35,906 bases of DNA, taken from the NCBI GenBank assembly GCA_002722435.1, contig PBLX01000007.1:1-35906 (forward strand), given 5' to 3'. This DNA is from Legionellales bacterium (GTDB taxonomy: Bacteria; Pseudomonadota; Gammaproteobacteria; Comchoanobacterales; Comchoanobacteraceae). A model generated the notes under the pieces. The model searched no databases. It saw nothing but the letters and a program-made list of their open reading frames with translations, and was not told where the DNA came from. This document shows, piece after piece, positions 26,870 through 35,148 of this stretch. The translations under genes were made by a program, and so were the position numbers. Position 1 is the stretch's first letter. Every line of letters starts with the position of its first letter.

Positions 26870-27217
26870 ATGATTAAATACACAATGCAACGCCCTATAT
26901 GTGAACAGTGTGGACAGCGTCCTAAAGCCATTAACTATTACAAGAACAAAAGGCCTTATTTCAGACGCAAGTGTGAACAGTGCTTACGAGATCATAAGCC
27001 TGTAAAACCACTGTGGGTAGATGCAGGATATAAGGTAAAACGTGTGTGTGAAGCGTGTGGATTCAAACCCAGTATTCGCACACAAGTATTAGTATTTTAT
27101 GTTGATGGAAATCTAAAAAATATAAATCATAAGAATCTTAAGACAGTTTGTCTTAATTGTAATGCAGAACTTATTAAAACGGGATGGCGCCGAGGTTCCC
27201 TAACACCTGATGTCTGA
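26870..27217 (+). CDS. Small double zinc-finger, degenerate HNH-like protein
   Basis: 115 aa; four CxxC pairs (CEQCGQ, CEQC, CEACGF, CLNC) and 'VFYVDGNLKNINHKNLKTVCLNCNAEL', an HNH-like arrangement lacking the clear catalytic HH. Confidence 0.65.
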   Translation: MIKYTMQRPICEQCGQRPKAINYYKNKRPYFRRKCEQCLRDHKPVKPLWVDAGYKVKRVCEACGFKPSIRTQVLVFYVDGNLKNINHKNLKTVCLNCNAELIKTGWRRGSLTPDV

Positions 27218-27791
27218 GATCATTTAGAGTGCTGTCATTATATACTATTTCATCGAATTGATCATTAGTATCAATCCACTTCCATTCGCTTGTATGAACA
27301 TCTTCGTCAGCCATAAAATTGCTGCCTGTAGCATTATCTAAAACTGCCTTACTCCACCATTCAGGATTATCACCGCGTTTGATCATCCATACTTCTCCGC
27401 CTATATCACGAAGCATGTTTTGTTCGTTACGAAAACGTACATCAGGTATCACATAGTTTCCTGGATTTTCTAGTATAGTTTTTTTAAGTAGACTTACCCA
27501 GACTCCATCATAAAATGCATTACGCATACAATCAGTACCAAATAACTGCATAACCAACCTAGGAGTGATCTCCATTTTTGTTTCATTACTCCAAAAGTCG
27601 TCTCGCTGTTCACGCCACTGTCTACTTTCATCTGTGTCTCCTTCAAGTAAATCTCTGTCCCAACCAAAGATTGTGCTTACACCATCTTTAAGTTTGTCAG
27701 CAAAACTTACCTTAGCAAATCCTTGTTCAACGAGAATATCAGCAACAGTGCCTTTACCCACGCCAATAAGACCGCATAATCCTATTACCAT
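27174..27791 (-). CDS. 1: Deoxynucleoside monophosphate kinase (gp1-like)
   Basis: 205 aa; 'MVIGLCGLIGVGKGTVADIL' P-loop, 'VSFADKLKDGVSTIFGWDRDLLEG', 'VMQLFGTDCMRN', 'YVIPDVRFRNE'. Confidence 0.9.
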   Translation of the reverse strand: MVIGLCGLIGVGKGTVADILVEQGFAKVSFADKLKDGVSTIFGWDRDLLEGDTDESRQWREQRDDFWSNETKMEITPRLVMQLFGTDCMRNAFYDGVWVSLLKKTILENPGNYVIPDVRFRNEQNMLRDIGGEVWMIKRGDNPEWWSKAVLDNATGSNFMADEDVHTSEWKWIDTNDQFDEIVYNDSTLNDLRHQVLGNLGAIPF

Positions 27792-27805
27792 TTTTTTCCT
27801 CTTTA

Positions 27806-28561
27806 TTAGCCTATTATAAATGCAAGTGGATCAGAACCATCAACATAGTTGCGTAGTTCTTCATCGAGTTTATCTAGTTCAACTTGTGCTTCTGCTTTTA
27901 GTGCATCACCGTTAAGACTTGTTCCGCCTTGTGGTCCTGCAATAGTAGTAAATTTGCCTCTTGCTTCACCTAGTGTATACTTAGCAAGTGCTAGTGCATA
28001 ATCCTGAATCCAGGGTCCAGCGTGTCTGTCCTGTAGTAATCTACTTTCGGGACGTAGATTGTAGGTGTGAAGTATTACAACTTCTCCGCTTGCACTAAAT
28101 TTGCGTAGAAGTGTAATCTTTTTAGTAACAGGATTAAATTCAAAGTTTATAAATCCGCCAAACAATCTAGCACTTAGTTCTTGATACTGATAGTACATTT
28201 CGTATGTTGCCATACCTCCCATGCGTCCACTTTGTAACAGATATGTATTCTGAAAAGCGGCTTCGAAAGGTTCAAACTGTGTACCAGTTTCCGTACCACC
28301 GCTACCTACACTGCGTCTAAATACTTGGCGTACTTCTTCGATCTCGTCAGGAAGTGTATACTCCTGTTGTTCTTTTACAACACTAAGAAATACATGTGAA
28401 CTTTCGTATGCATTCATACTACGCTGTCTAAAACGTTTAATACTCTTATCAATACTATTATCATAGTGTTCCGGATCAAGTTCAACATCTACCATACCAT
28501 CGCCCAAGCGATAGCGGATATAGTCTACTGTGTCTGATCTTAAACCTGCTAGTGTTGCCAT
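27806..28561 (-). CDS. 13: Neck protein, gp13-like
   Basis: 251 aa; 'VDYIRYRLGDGMVDVELDPEHYDNSIDKSIKRFRQRS...YTLPDEIEEVRQVFR' resembles gp13 neck proteins of T4-like cyanophages. Confidence 0.65.
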   Translation of the reverse strand: MATLAGLRSDTVDYIRYRLGDGMVDVELDPEHYDNSIDKSIKRFRQRSMNAYESSHVFLSVVKEQQEYTLPDEIEEVRQVFRRSVGSGGTETGTQFEPFEAAFQNTYLLQSGRMGGMATYEMYYQYQELSARLFGGFINFEFNPVTKKITLLRKFSASGEVVILHTYNLRPESRLLQDRHAGPWIQDYALALAKYTLGEARGKFTTIAGPQGGTSLNGDALKAEAQVELDKLDEELRNYVDGSDPLAFIIG

Positions 28562-28582
28562 AGTGTATCCTTATCTATACAC

Positions 28583-28589
28583 TATTTAT
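28583..28589 (-). promoter_or_regulatory. T4-type late-promoter-like motif (AATAAATA)
   Basis: Minus AATAAATAGTG, 22 nt upstream of the gp13-like start. Confidence 0.45.
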
Positions 28590-29758
28590 TACTTTACTGC
28601 TTTAAGGATAACAGTATCATTATTAATACGCCCGTTCATCTTTGTTTCAACTGCTACAATGTTGTCCATAAACTTACGCAGAGCTACTTTGCCTGATTTA
28701 TTGAACTCCCTAAGTTGTTCTTCAGGCTTGCGTAGTGTTTTTGCAACACTTTGTTTTGGATTAAAGAACTGTAGTGTGGTTCCTTTTACTTGCAGTGTGC
28801 AATTATCGTCTGCAACGTACTTTCCAATTTTGCGTGTTTTTATATTAAACACCCAAACTTCTGTTGCATCAATAATATCTGCTGGATTTATGCTTGCTAC
28901 TTTATACTTTTCGTCGGATTTGCAATACTTTATTTTTGCAACTAATTTATCTGCACTCTTAGGCTTTGGTGTTCTAGTCTTGCGTGTTGCTTTACTTTCT
29001 GCTGTAACTAGATCACATGCACCGACTATGCCTGCAAATAGTTCTACAGCCTTCTTAACATCTGACTTATCGAGATGTGCATATGCTTCTCGGAGATCTT
29101 CTTCCTGTTCTCGAGCAGGTTGTTGTAGCATTTTGTATTCTGCTAGTATGCCTTCATAGAACGCACGAATATGCCTAGCATGTGCTTGATTTACATTCTT
29201 AGAACGGAAAAATTTTACTGCATCAAACTTTTTAAACTTAGCAGGATTATCAATAAAGGTATCAACTACTTCTTCAATCTCTGCTATAATGTTGCCGCTT
29301 GCTTCTTTTATACGTTCCTGAATACTAGGTACATATGCATTTTTTACTTTTGCTTTTTCTTCTGCTTTTACTTCAGCAATAATAGTTTTACCTTTTTCAG
29401 CAAGACGATCAACAAAGAAGCCCTGCATCCAGTTAACACTATCGTCAGGCACTAGATCTGCTTTGTCATTATTCATGTAATGACAGAACGCTGCAACATG
29501 GCTATATGTTATAGCACTGTCAGTGTTTTTAAATATAGCCTGTTGTGTGGCTTTATCATATTTCTTTTTTACATATGCTTTAATAATAGGCAAGTATTCT
29601 TTCTTGTCTACTTCAAAGTGAAAGAAGTCCTTAGCACGTTTATAGTTATCAAGAGGAGCAGCACCTGTGCCAGTAGTCTTACGTCTAGCACGAGGTGCCT
29701 TTTTACGTTTACGAGTTGTCAATGCCACGGGCAAATTCCTTTTCCATTTCATGTTCAA
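28589..29758 (-). CDS. Basic phage protein, unknown
   Basis: 389 aa ORF with Lys/Arg-rich N-terminus 'RKRKKAPRARRKTTG'; overlaps the preceding ORF by 50 nt, so a later start (e.g. GTG) is possible. Confidence 0.7.
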   Translation of the reverse strand: MNMKWKRNLPVALTTRKRKKAPRARRKTTGTGAAPLDNYKRAKDFFHFEVDKKEYLPIIKAYVKKKYDKATQQAIFKNTDSAITYSHVAAFCHYMNNDKADLVPDDSVNWMQGFFVDRLAEKGKTIIAEVKAEEKAKVKNAYVPSIQERIKEASGNIIAEIEEVVDTFIDNPAKFKKFDAVKFFRSKNVNQAHARHIRAFYEGILAEYKMLQQPAREQEEDLREAYAHLDKSDVKKAVELFAGIVGACDLVTAESKATRKTRTPKPKSADKLVAKIKYCKSDEKYKVASINPADIIDATEVWVFNIKTRKIGKYVADDNCTLQVKGTTLQFFNPKQSVAKTLRKPEEQLREFNKSGKVALRKFMDNIVAVETKMNGRINNDTVILKAVK

Positions 29759-29891
29759 ATGTAGTTACATCAATTTTCTTTTTTAGGATAACTTGATCTA
29801 ATAAACTTACAATAGTTTCTTTGTTACAACCTGTATCAACAGCATTTCTAACTACTGTTAGCAATTCAATATCTCTTAGTGTTTCGTCCAT
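29709..29891 (-). CDS. Small hypothetical protein
   Basis: 60 aa ORF; stop-start overlap (1 nt) with the upstream 75-aa ORF. Confidence 0.55.
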   Translation of the reverse strand: MDETLRDIELLTVVRNAVDTGCNKETIVSLLDQVILKKKIDVTTFEHEMEKEFARGIDNS

Positions 29892-30118
29892 TACGCAACC
29901 TTTCCGTTTACATAGTATTCACTAAGCATTAAACGTGCTTGACGAAGTCTGCTTTCCAAATGCTTAATTACTTTTTCATTAGGCTTAGGCCGAGCAACCT
30001 CTTCCATCAACCAGTGTGGAATAACACGCAACATACGACTAATACTTTCGATCTGTTTATCTGCAGGCATTCCTTTAATAAACTTTCTGTACTGTGCGTT
30101 ACTAAGTGGCTTACTCAT
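29891..30118 (-). CDS. Small hypothetical protein
   Basis: 75 aa; GGAGAG RBS-like sequence upstream. Confidence 0.65.
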   Translation of the reverse strand: MSKPLSNAQYRKFIKGMPADKQIESISRMLRVIPHWLMEEVARPKPNEKVIKHLESRLRQARLMLSEYYVNGKVA

Positions 30119-30172
30119 CTATCTCTCCTTAACTAAAACTTACTATTAAAGATAACATATATTATAGATGTG

Positions 30173-30400
30173 TCAACCTTTTTTTAATGATATTTTGTAA
30201 CTTCCTGGATTATGTGGTGCATTTGTCCATGTTTTTATGTGTGGATGTTGCGCACACCATACACCGAATTCCTGCATAATTGCACCCTGCCCTGTAACAA
30301 CCACTATAGTTTTTTGCTTGGCATAGAAAGCATCAGTGATTCTAGTATTGAATATTCGCCAGGCAGTATGCACTGAATGTCCGTGTAGATCTAGTTTCAT
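30173..30400 (-). CDS. Stand-alone Smr domain protein
   Basis: 75 aa; 'LDLHGHSVHTAWRIFNTRITDAF' (LDLHGxxxxxA) and 'VVVTGQGAIMQEF' (TGxG). Confidence 0.85.
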   Translation of the reverse strand: MKLDLHGHSVHTAWRIFNTRITDAFYAKQKTIVVVTGQGAIMQEFGVWCAQHPHIKTWTNAPHNPGSYKISLKKG

Positions 30401-30405
30401 TGAGT

Positions 30406-30412
30406 TATTTAT
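30406..30412 (-). promoter_or_regulatory. T4-type late-promoter-like motif (TATAAATA, full consensus)
   Basis: Minus CTATAAATAACTC directly upstream of the Smr gene. Confidence 0.5.
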
Positions 30413-30417
30413 AGGCG

Positions 30418-30424
30418 ATAAATA
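30418..30424 (+). promoter_or_regulatory. T4-type late-promoter-like motif (GATAAATA) upstream of gp14
   Basis: Plus GCGATAAATACTACG, 20 nt before the gp14 start at 30445; AAGGA RBS in between. Confidence 0.55.
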
Positions 30425-30444
30425 CTACGCAATAAGGAACAAAC

Positions 30445-31626
30445 ATGCCAAGAATATCATTATGGAAAGACGGTGCTCACACCAACGATTATAGATTCTT
30501 TGATAGAAGAATCAAAGAAATGTTTACCATTGGTGGGACTGGTATTAATGTTCACAAGTATCTAGGTATAGCAGGACAGGGACAAAGTGATGACCCTAGT
30601 CAACCAAATTATACAGAGCCTGATATACTGGGTATTCAGGATTTTCTATTTTTGGAAAACAGGGATCGTATATATGATCAGGATGTATATAACCTACGTG
30701 GTATATACAGTGTAAGCGATACAGATTTCGATCTATCACAGTTTGGTTTATTCCTTGCAAATGATACGCTGTTCATTACATTTCACGAAAACGATATGGT
30801 TAACAATCTAGGTCGAAAATTAATGAGCGGTGATGTAATTGAACTACCACATTTGACAGACTTTAGCGCACTGGATGAGAGTGTAGAACTAAGCCTTAAA
30901 CGTTACTATGTTGTACAGGAAGGTTCACGCCCTAGTGAAGGCTTTACACCAACTTGGTGGAGTCATCTATGGCGTGTAAAGTGTACACCACTAGTAGACA
31001 GTCAAGAATACAATGACATCCTTAATATCATACAAGAGGATGCAGATGGAAATGAGACTACAAGCACTCTAAGAGATCTACTAAGTACATACCAGAAAGA
31101 ACTGGAAATATCCAATAAGGTTGTGGAGGCGGCTGAAGCAGAAGTCCCAGAGAGCGGATATAAAACAGATCAATTCTACATTGTACCTACAGATCCAACA
31201 GGAAATCCTTTAGAGCCCAAGGGTATAAATGCTGATGACACTGTTGTAAACGCAGATAACACAGACGCTAGTGCTGATATGCGTAGGATAACACCTACAA
31301 ACAGCAATGCATATAGCGGTTATCTAGTAGGTGATGGACTTCCACCAAATGGTGAAAACGTTACTATGGGCACAAGTTTTCCCACTGATGCACAAGAAGG
31401 GGATTATGTGTTGCGTTTAGATTTCTTACCCAATAGATTATTTAGATATAGTGGTACACGTTTTATAAAAGTAGAAGATGATGTCCGTAGTAAACTAACA
31501 CCTGGAACAGGAAACACACAACGTGATAAATTTATTAATAATACTGCAACATTCACTGCAGATGATAACACAACTGCACAAAGCAGACAGTCACTTAGTG
31601 ATGCACTTAAACCGCAGGAAGATTAA
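30445..31626 (+). CDS. 14: Neck protein, gp14-like
   Basis: 393 aa; 'LWKDGAHTNDYRFFDRRIKEMFTIGGTGINVHKYLG' is the conserved gp14 N-terminus of T4-like marine phages. Confidence 0.85.
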   Translation: MPRISLWKDGAHTNDYRFFDRRIKEMFTIGGTGINVHKYLGIAGQGQSDDPSQPNYTEPDILGIQDFLFLENRDRIYDQDVYNLRGIYSVSDTDFDLSQFGLFLANDTLFITFHENDMVNNLGRKLMSGDVIELPHLTDFSALDESVELSLKRYYVVQEGSRPSEGFTPTWWSHLWRVKCTPLVDSQEYNDILNIIQEDADGNETTSTLRDLLSTYQKELEISNKVVEAAEAEVPESGYKTDQFYIVPTDPTGNPLEPKGINADDTVVNADNTDASADMRRITPTNSNAYSGYLVGDGLPPNGENVTMGTSFPTDAQEGDYVLRLDFLPNRLFRYSGTRFIKVEDDVRSKLTPGTGNTQRDKFINNTATFTADDNTTAQSRQSLSDALKPQED

Positions 31627-31763
31627 TGAGTAGTTGCTGTACAAGAAAAAGAACCTGGAAAGACATAATGTTTTTGCCAATCGCTGTAGTAAGCACCCTA
31701 CTAGGATTTGGATTGCTACTAACAATTGAAATGTCAATAGCCTATGCACTAGGATTTATATAA
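31626..31763 (+). CDS. 45-aa membrane micro-protein MSSCCTRKRTWKDIMFLPIAVVSTLLGFGLLLTIEMSIAYALGFI
   Basis: Read directly: ATG at 31626 overlaps gp14 TAA (TAATG) and its TAA (31761-31763) overlaps the gp15 ATG (TAATG). Below the supplied ORF track size cutoff. Confidence 0.75.
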   Translation: MSSCCTRKRTWKDIMFLPIAVVSTLLGFGLLLTIEMSIAYALGFI

Positions 31764-33151
31764 TGCCACAACAGTTTTTTTATGATGAACAAATAAGACG
31801 TTTCCTACTGCAGTATATTCGTGCGTTCAGTAACTTTCAAGTGGAGTATGGCAAGGATCGTAATGGCAATACCACACTGCTTACAGTGCCTGTTAAGTAT
31901 GGAGATTCAACACGCATGGTTAGTAGTATTCTGCGTGAGAATAGCGAAAACAAGATTATACCTACACCTATGATAAGTTGTTACATTACGGGTCTAGAAT
32001 ATAATCCAGAGCGTAGACAGGATCCTACTTTTGTTGATAAGAAACATATACGCATGCGCAAGTTTGATATCAACACAAATACATACAATACACAACAGGG
32101 CAATGCATTTACAATAGAAAGACTTATGCCAGTGCCATACACACTACAAATGGCTACTGATATCTGGACAAGTAATACAAATCAAAAATTACAACTAATG
32201 GAACAGATACTAGTACTATTCAATCCAGCATTAGAGATACAAAGTACTGACAACTATTTGGACTGGACAAGTTTAAGTTACATTGAATTACAGCAAGTTC
32301 AATTTAGCAACAGGAGCGTTCCTGTTGGTGTTGATGAACAGATAGATATTGCAACCCTAAGTTTCACAGTGCCTATCTATCTTACTGCACCTGCAAAGGT
32401 TAAGAAACTGGGTGTTATCAATAAAATTGTTGCTAGTATTTTTGATGATCAGGGCGGCATTGCAGAAGGTGTTATTGATGGACAAATACTTATGGGCGAA
32501 CGTATGAAGTTTACTCCTATGAATTTTGGTATTATTGTATTAGGTAACACTATTCAAATACTTGATCGCAGTGAAACAACAACTAACAAAGTTGATTATT
32601 CACCACTAAATGATCCCCCAGAAAAAGTAGGAACAGATGATGTAAGTTGGGCTGCACTAATTAATCAGTATGGAGAGATGCAACCTGGCATAAGCCAAAT
32701 ACGGTTAGAAACTGGAGGAAGTGCAGAAATTGTAGGCACTATTGCATTTCATCCTAGCGATCCTTACAAATTGCTGTTTACTATTCAGTCAGATACAATA
32801 CCAACAAACGACTTGCCTGCAGTGGATAAGATAATAAATCCGCTACGTTCAGCGCCTGATGCAGGACTTGCCACTGCAGCCACAGGCCAACGTTATCTCA
32901 TACTCAACGCAATAGGTGATGCTGATAATACTGATGGCCCTGATGCTTGGGGAGACTTGGTAGCAGGTGCTAATGATGTAATCGAATATACAGGAAACAA
33001 ATGGGAAGTAATGTTTGATAGTAGTAATGAATCTGGCGTACACTATCTTACAAACAGTAACACAAATCTACAATACAAATATACAGGCAATGAATGGGTT
33101 AAATCCTATGAAGGCGAATATCGAGCAGGCGATTGGAGTATCGTCATTTAA
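31763..33151 (+). CDS. 15: Tail sheath stabilizer/terminator (gp15-like) with C-terminal extension
   Basis: 462 aa; 'FFYDEQIRRFLLQYIRAFSNFQVEYGKDRNGNTTLLTVPVKYGD...YTLQMATDIWTSNTNQKLQLMEQILVLFNPALEIQ...VPIYLTAPAKVKKLG'. Confidence 0.85.
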   Translation: MPQQFFYDEQIRRFLLQYIRAFSNFQVEYGKDRNGNTTLLTVPVKYGDSTRMVSSILRENSENKIIPTPMISCYITGLEYNPERRQDPTFVDKKHIRMRKFDINTNTYNTQQGNAFTIERLMPVPYTLQMATDIWTSNTNQKLQLMEQILVLFNPALEIQSTDNYLDWTSLSYIELQQVQFSNRSVPVGVDEQIDIATLSFTVPIYLTAPAKVKKLGVINKIVASIFDDQGGIAEGVIDGQILMGERMKFTPMNFGIIVLGNTIQILDRSETTTNKVDYSPLNDPPEKVGTDDVSWAALINQYGEMQPGISQIRLETGGSAEIVGTIAFHPSDPYKLLFTIQSDTIPTNDLPAVDKIINPLRSAPDAGLATAATGQRYLILNAIGDADNTDGPDAWGDLVAGANDVIEYTGNKWEVMFDSSNESGVHYLTNSNTNLQYKYTGNEWVKSYEGEYRAGDWSIVI

Positions 33152-33569
33152 TAGCAGTGTAGGCGCACTGTTTTTAAGTAAAACTACAGGACGCTATCTA
33201 TTTGTACTACGCAATGGTGCAAAGTATGATAGTATGTGGGCGTTTGTTGGCGGCAAAGTAGAATCAAAGGAAACTGAATACACTGCGTTACAGCGTGAAA
33301 TTGTAGAAGAAATAGGCTTTATGCCCTTAGTGCTGAAAACATTACCTGTCGAAAAATTTACAAATAGTAAAAATAACTTTAGTTATAGCACATATGTTTG
33401 CATAGTTGAAGAAGAATTTGTACCTAAATTAAATAATGAACACAAAGGATATGCTTGGAGTAAACTTGATAGTTGGCCCAAGCCATTACATCCGGGTGTG
33501 TTTACTACATTTCAAATTGACGAGATTGTTAATAAAATAAAAACTATTGAAGATATAATGTGTGATTGA
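33108..33569 (+). CDS. NUDIX hydrolase
   Basis: Complete Nudix box 'GGKVESKETEYTALQREIVEEIGF' (Gx5Ex7REUxEExGU). Start uncertain (33090 or 33108); overlaps gp15 3' end in another frame. Confidence 0.88.
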   Translation: MKANIEQAIGVSSFNSSVGALFLSKTTGRYLFVLRNGAKYDSMWAFVGGKVESKETEYTALQREIVEEIGFMPLVLKTLPVEKFTNSKNNFSYSTYVCIVEEEFVPKLNNEHKGYAWSKLDSWPKPLHPGVFTTFQIDEIVNKIKTIEDIMCD

Positions 33570-35117
33570 CTACATCATCATTGCAAGCACTTCAATAACA
33601 CCTGTAGTGTCATCATCGCCCACATGACTTTCTATTGCTTTACCAATTACTGTGCCCATTGCTGGTTGTCCAACATCAGCATCAAATGCTTTTGCACGGC
33701 CACCGCCTGCACTGATCATCATATCTCCAGCATCAACAGGGCCTATAACTTTACAGGGTACACGCCCAGCAATTGCTAGTGCTACGCCTTCTTGGGTACT
33801 ATTCATTAAGTGTGCTGGATCAGTACTGACAATGCCTGCTACTGTTTTACATGCAGGAATATCACATACGCCAACTTTTGCGTCACCTATAAAACATACT
33901 ACTGTACCAGGTTCTATATCGCCATTACTAGCATACATTTCAGCCAAGTCAGCATATTGTGCCGCTGTTGCTGTACCAGTAAATGTTGTGGTTGTTAAAT
34001 TACCATTAGCACTGTCAAAGGTTAAATTAGTACCTGACTTAGGTGGTAGATCGCCAGTTGCCGCTGTAACAAATAGCACGTTACATGAAGTATCACTGCT
34101 TTCATCTGCTACTGTAACTGCAGTTGCAACATCAGCCGTACCAGTCACATCACCAGTTAATGCACCAGCAAATGATGTTGCAGTGAGTAAACCTGAACTA
34201 CTATTGAAAGTTAGGTTAGACCCTGATTTAGGACCTAAGTCTCCTGATGCAGCGGTTGCAAACAATGGGAAGCAAGACGTATCACTGCTTTCATCTGCTA
34301 CTGTCACAGTTGTTGCTATGGCTGCAGTTCCAGTGGTATCAGCATTTGCAAGTGCTAGTGTTCCTGCACTTGATGGCAATGTGACAGTCACATCTGCTGT
34401 ACTTGCTGGACCTTGTAGTGTAACACCGTTAGTGCCATTATCCGTTCCCTCAAGGAACTTAATACTACCAGCCGCGCTAGTACTCGCAGCACCCATTACA
34501 AAACTATGCCCCGTTGCAGTGGTTGTAGTAGCAGCCAGAGACGTAATACGATCTGTTCCGTCAACATTTATAACAACATTTCCTGTACCACTGTCAGTAA
34601 CTTCAACCTTACTGTTACCTTCATTAATTTTATCAGAACTTAAACTTGAAACTTGTGAATCCACATAGGCCTTTGTAGCCGCATGCTGGTTTGCTGTTGG
34701 ATCTGTTACGTTAATAATTTTTGAACTATCAACATCTATTTCACCTGAACCTTTTGGACTAATCTTTAATGAAATATTTGTATCGCCGCCAGTTGTTGTA
34801 ATTGTTGGTGTGCCACTTGATGCTGCATTTGCAAATGTTATTTCATTGACTGCACTGCTTGTGGTTGTAAAAATAATTAGTTCATTGCCGTTTGCATCAG
34901 CAATAAATCCACCGCTTGCAATCTTAGGCGCTGTAAGAGTTTTATTTGTAAGTGTTTCTGTTGCACTAGCAGTGCTCATAGCAAAGCCGCCAGCAGTACT
35001 ACCATCGTGTACACGAATAGTATCTACTTCTGTATCATAACTAAGTTCGCCCGCTGCTCCAGTGAAAGCATTATTTTGGCTAGTTGTTCCTCTTCTTAAT
35101 TGTAATACTGATGGCAT
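33570..35117 (-). CDS. Tail-fibre-like / tropism-determinant-like structural protein
   Basis: 515 aa; N-terminal 'LQLRRGTTSQNNAFTGAAGELSYDTEVDTIRVHDGSTAGGF', repeats in the middle, C-terminal 'YADLAEMYASNGDIEPGTVVCFIGDAKVG...VAGIVSTDPAHLMN...IAGRVPCKVIGPVDAGDMMIS'. Confidence 0.75.
   Translation of the reverse strand: MPSVLQLRRGTTSQNNAFTGAAGELSYDTEVDTIRVHDGSTAGGFAMSTASATETLTNKTLTAPKIASGGFIADANGNELIIFTTTSSAVNEITFANAASSGTPTITTTGGDTNISLKISPKGSGEIDVDSSKIINVTDPTANQHAATKAYVDSQVSSLSSDKINEGNSKVEVTDSGTGNVVINVDGTDRITSLAATTTTATGHSFVMGAASTSAAGSIKFLEGTDNGTNGVTLQGPASTADVTVTLPSSAGTLALANADTTGTAAIATTVTVADESSDTSCFPLFATAASGDLGPKSGSNLTFNSSSGLLTATSFAGALTGDVTGTADVATAVTVADESSDTSCNVLFVTAATGDLPPKSGTNLTFDSANGNLTTTTFTGTATAAQYADLAEMYASNGDIEPGTVVCFIGDAKVGVCDIPACKTVAGIVSTDPAHLMNSTQEGVALAIAGRVPCKVIGPVDAGDMMISAGGGRAKAFDADVGQPAMGTVIGKAIESHVGDDDTTGVIEVLAMMM
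33960..34340 (-). repeat. Two tandem about 63-aa repeats inside the fibre-like protein
   Basis: 'TTVTVADESSDTSCFPLFATAASGDLGPKSGSNLTFNSSSGLLTATSFAG' and 'TAVTVADESSDTSCNVLFVTAATGDLPPKSGTNLTFDSANGNLTTTTFTG'; equivalent positions 34090 and 34279, 189 nt apart. Confidence 0.85.
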
Positions 35118-35141
35118 CCTATACTCCTATACACTGTACAC

Positions 35142-35148
35142 TATTTAT
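35142..35148 (-). promoter_or_regulatory. T4-type late-promoter-like motif (CATAAATA)
   Basis: Minus GCATAAATAGTG, 25 nt upstream of the 35117 start. Confidence 0.4.

Noticed and set aside
33015-33107. N-terminal extension of the NUDIX track ORF (MIVVMNLAYTILQT...)
   Set aside because: Lies within the gp15 3' coding region in another frame and is not part of the Nudix fold; a later Met (33090 or 33108) is more likely.
33652-34668. 338-aa plus-strand ORF opposite the fibre-like protein
   Set aside because: Translation is Val/Pro/Ala-rich mirror of the repeat-rich minus-strand gene; no RBS or family motif. Antisense open frame from biased composition.
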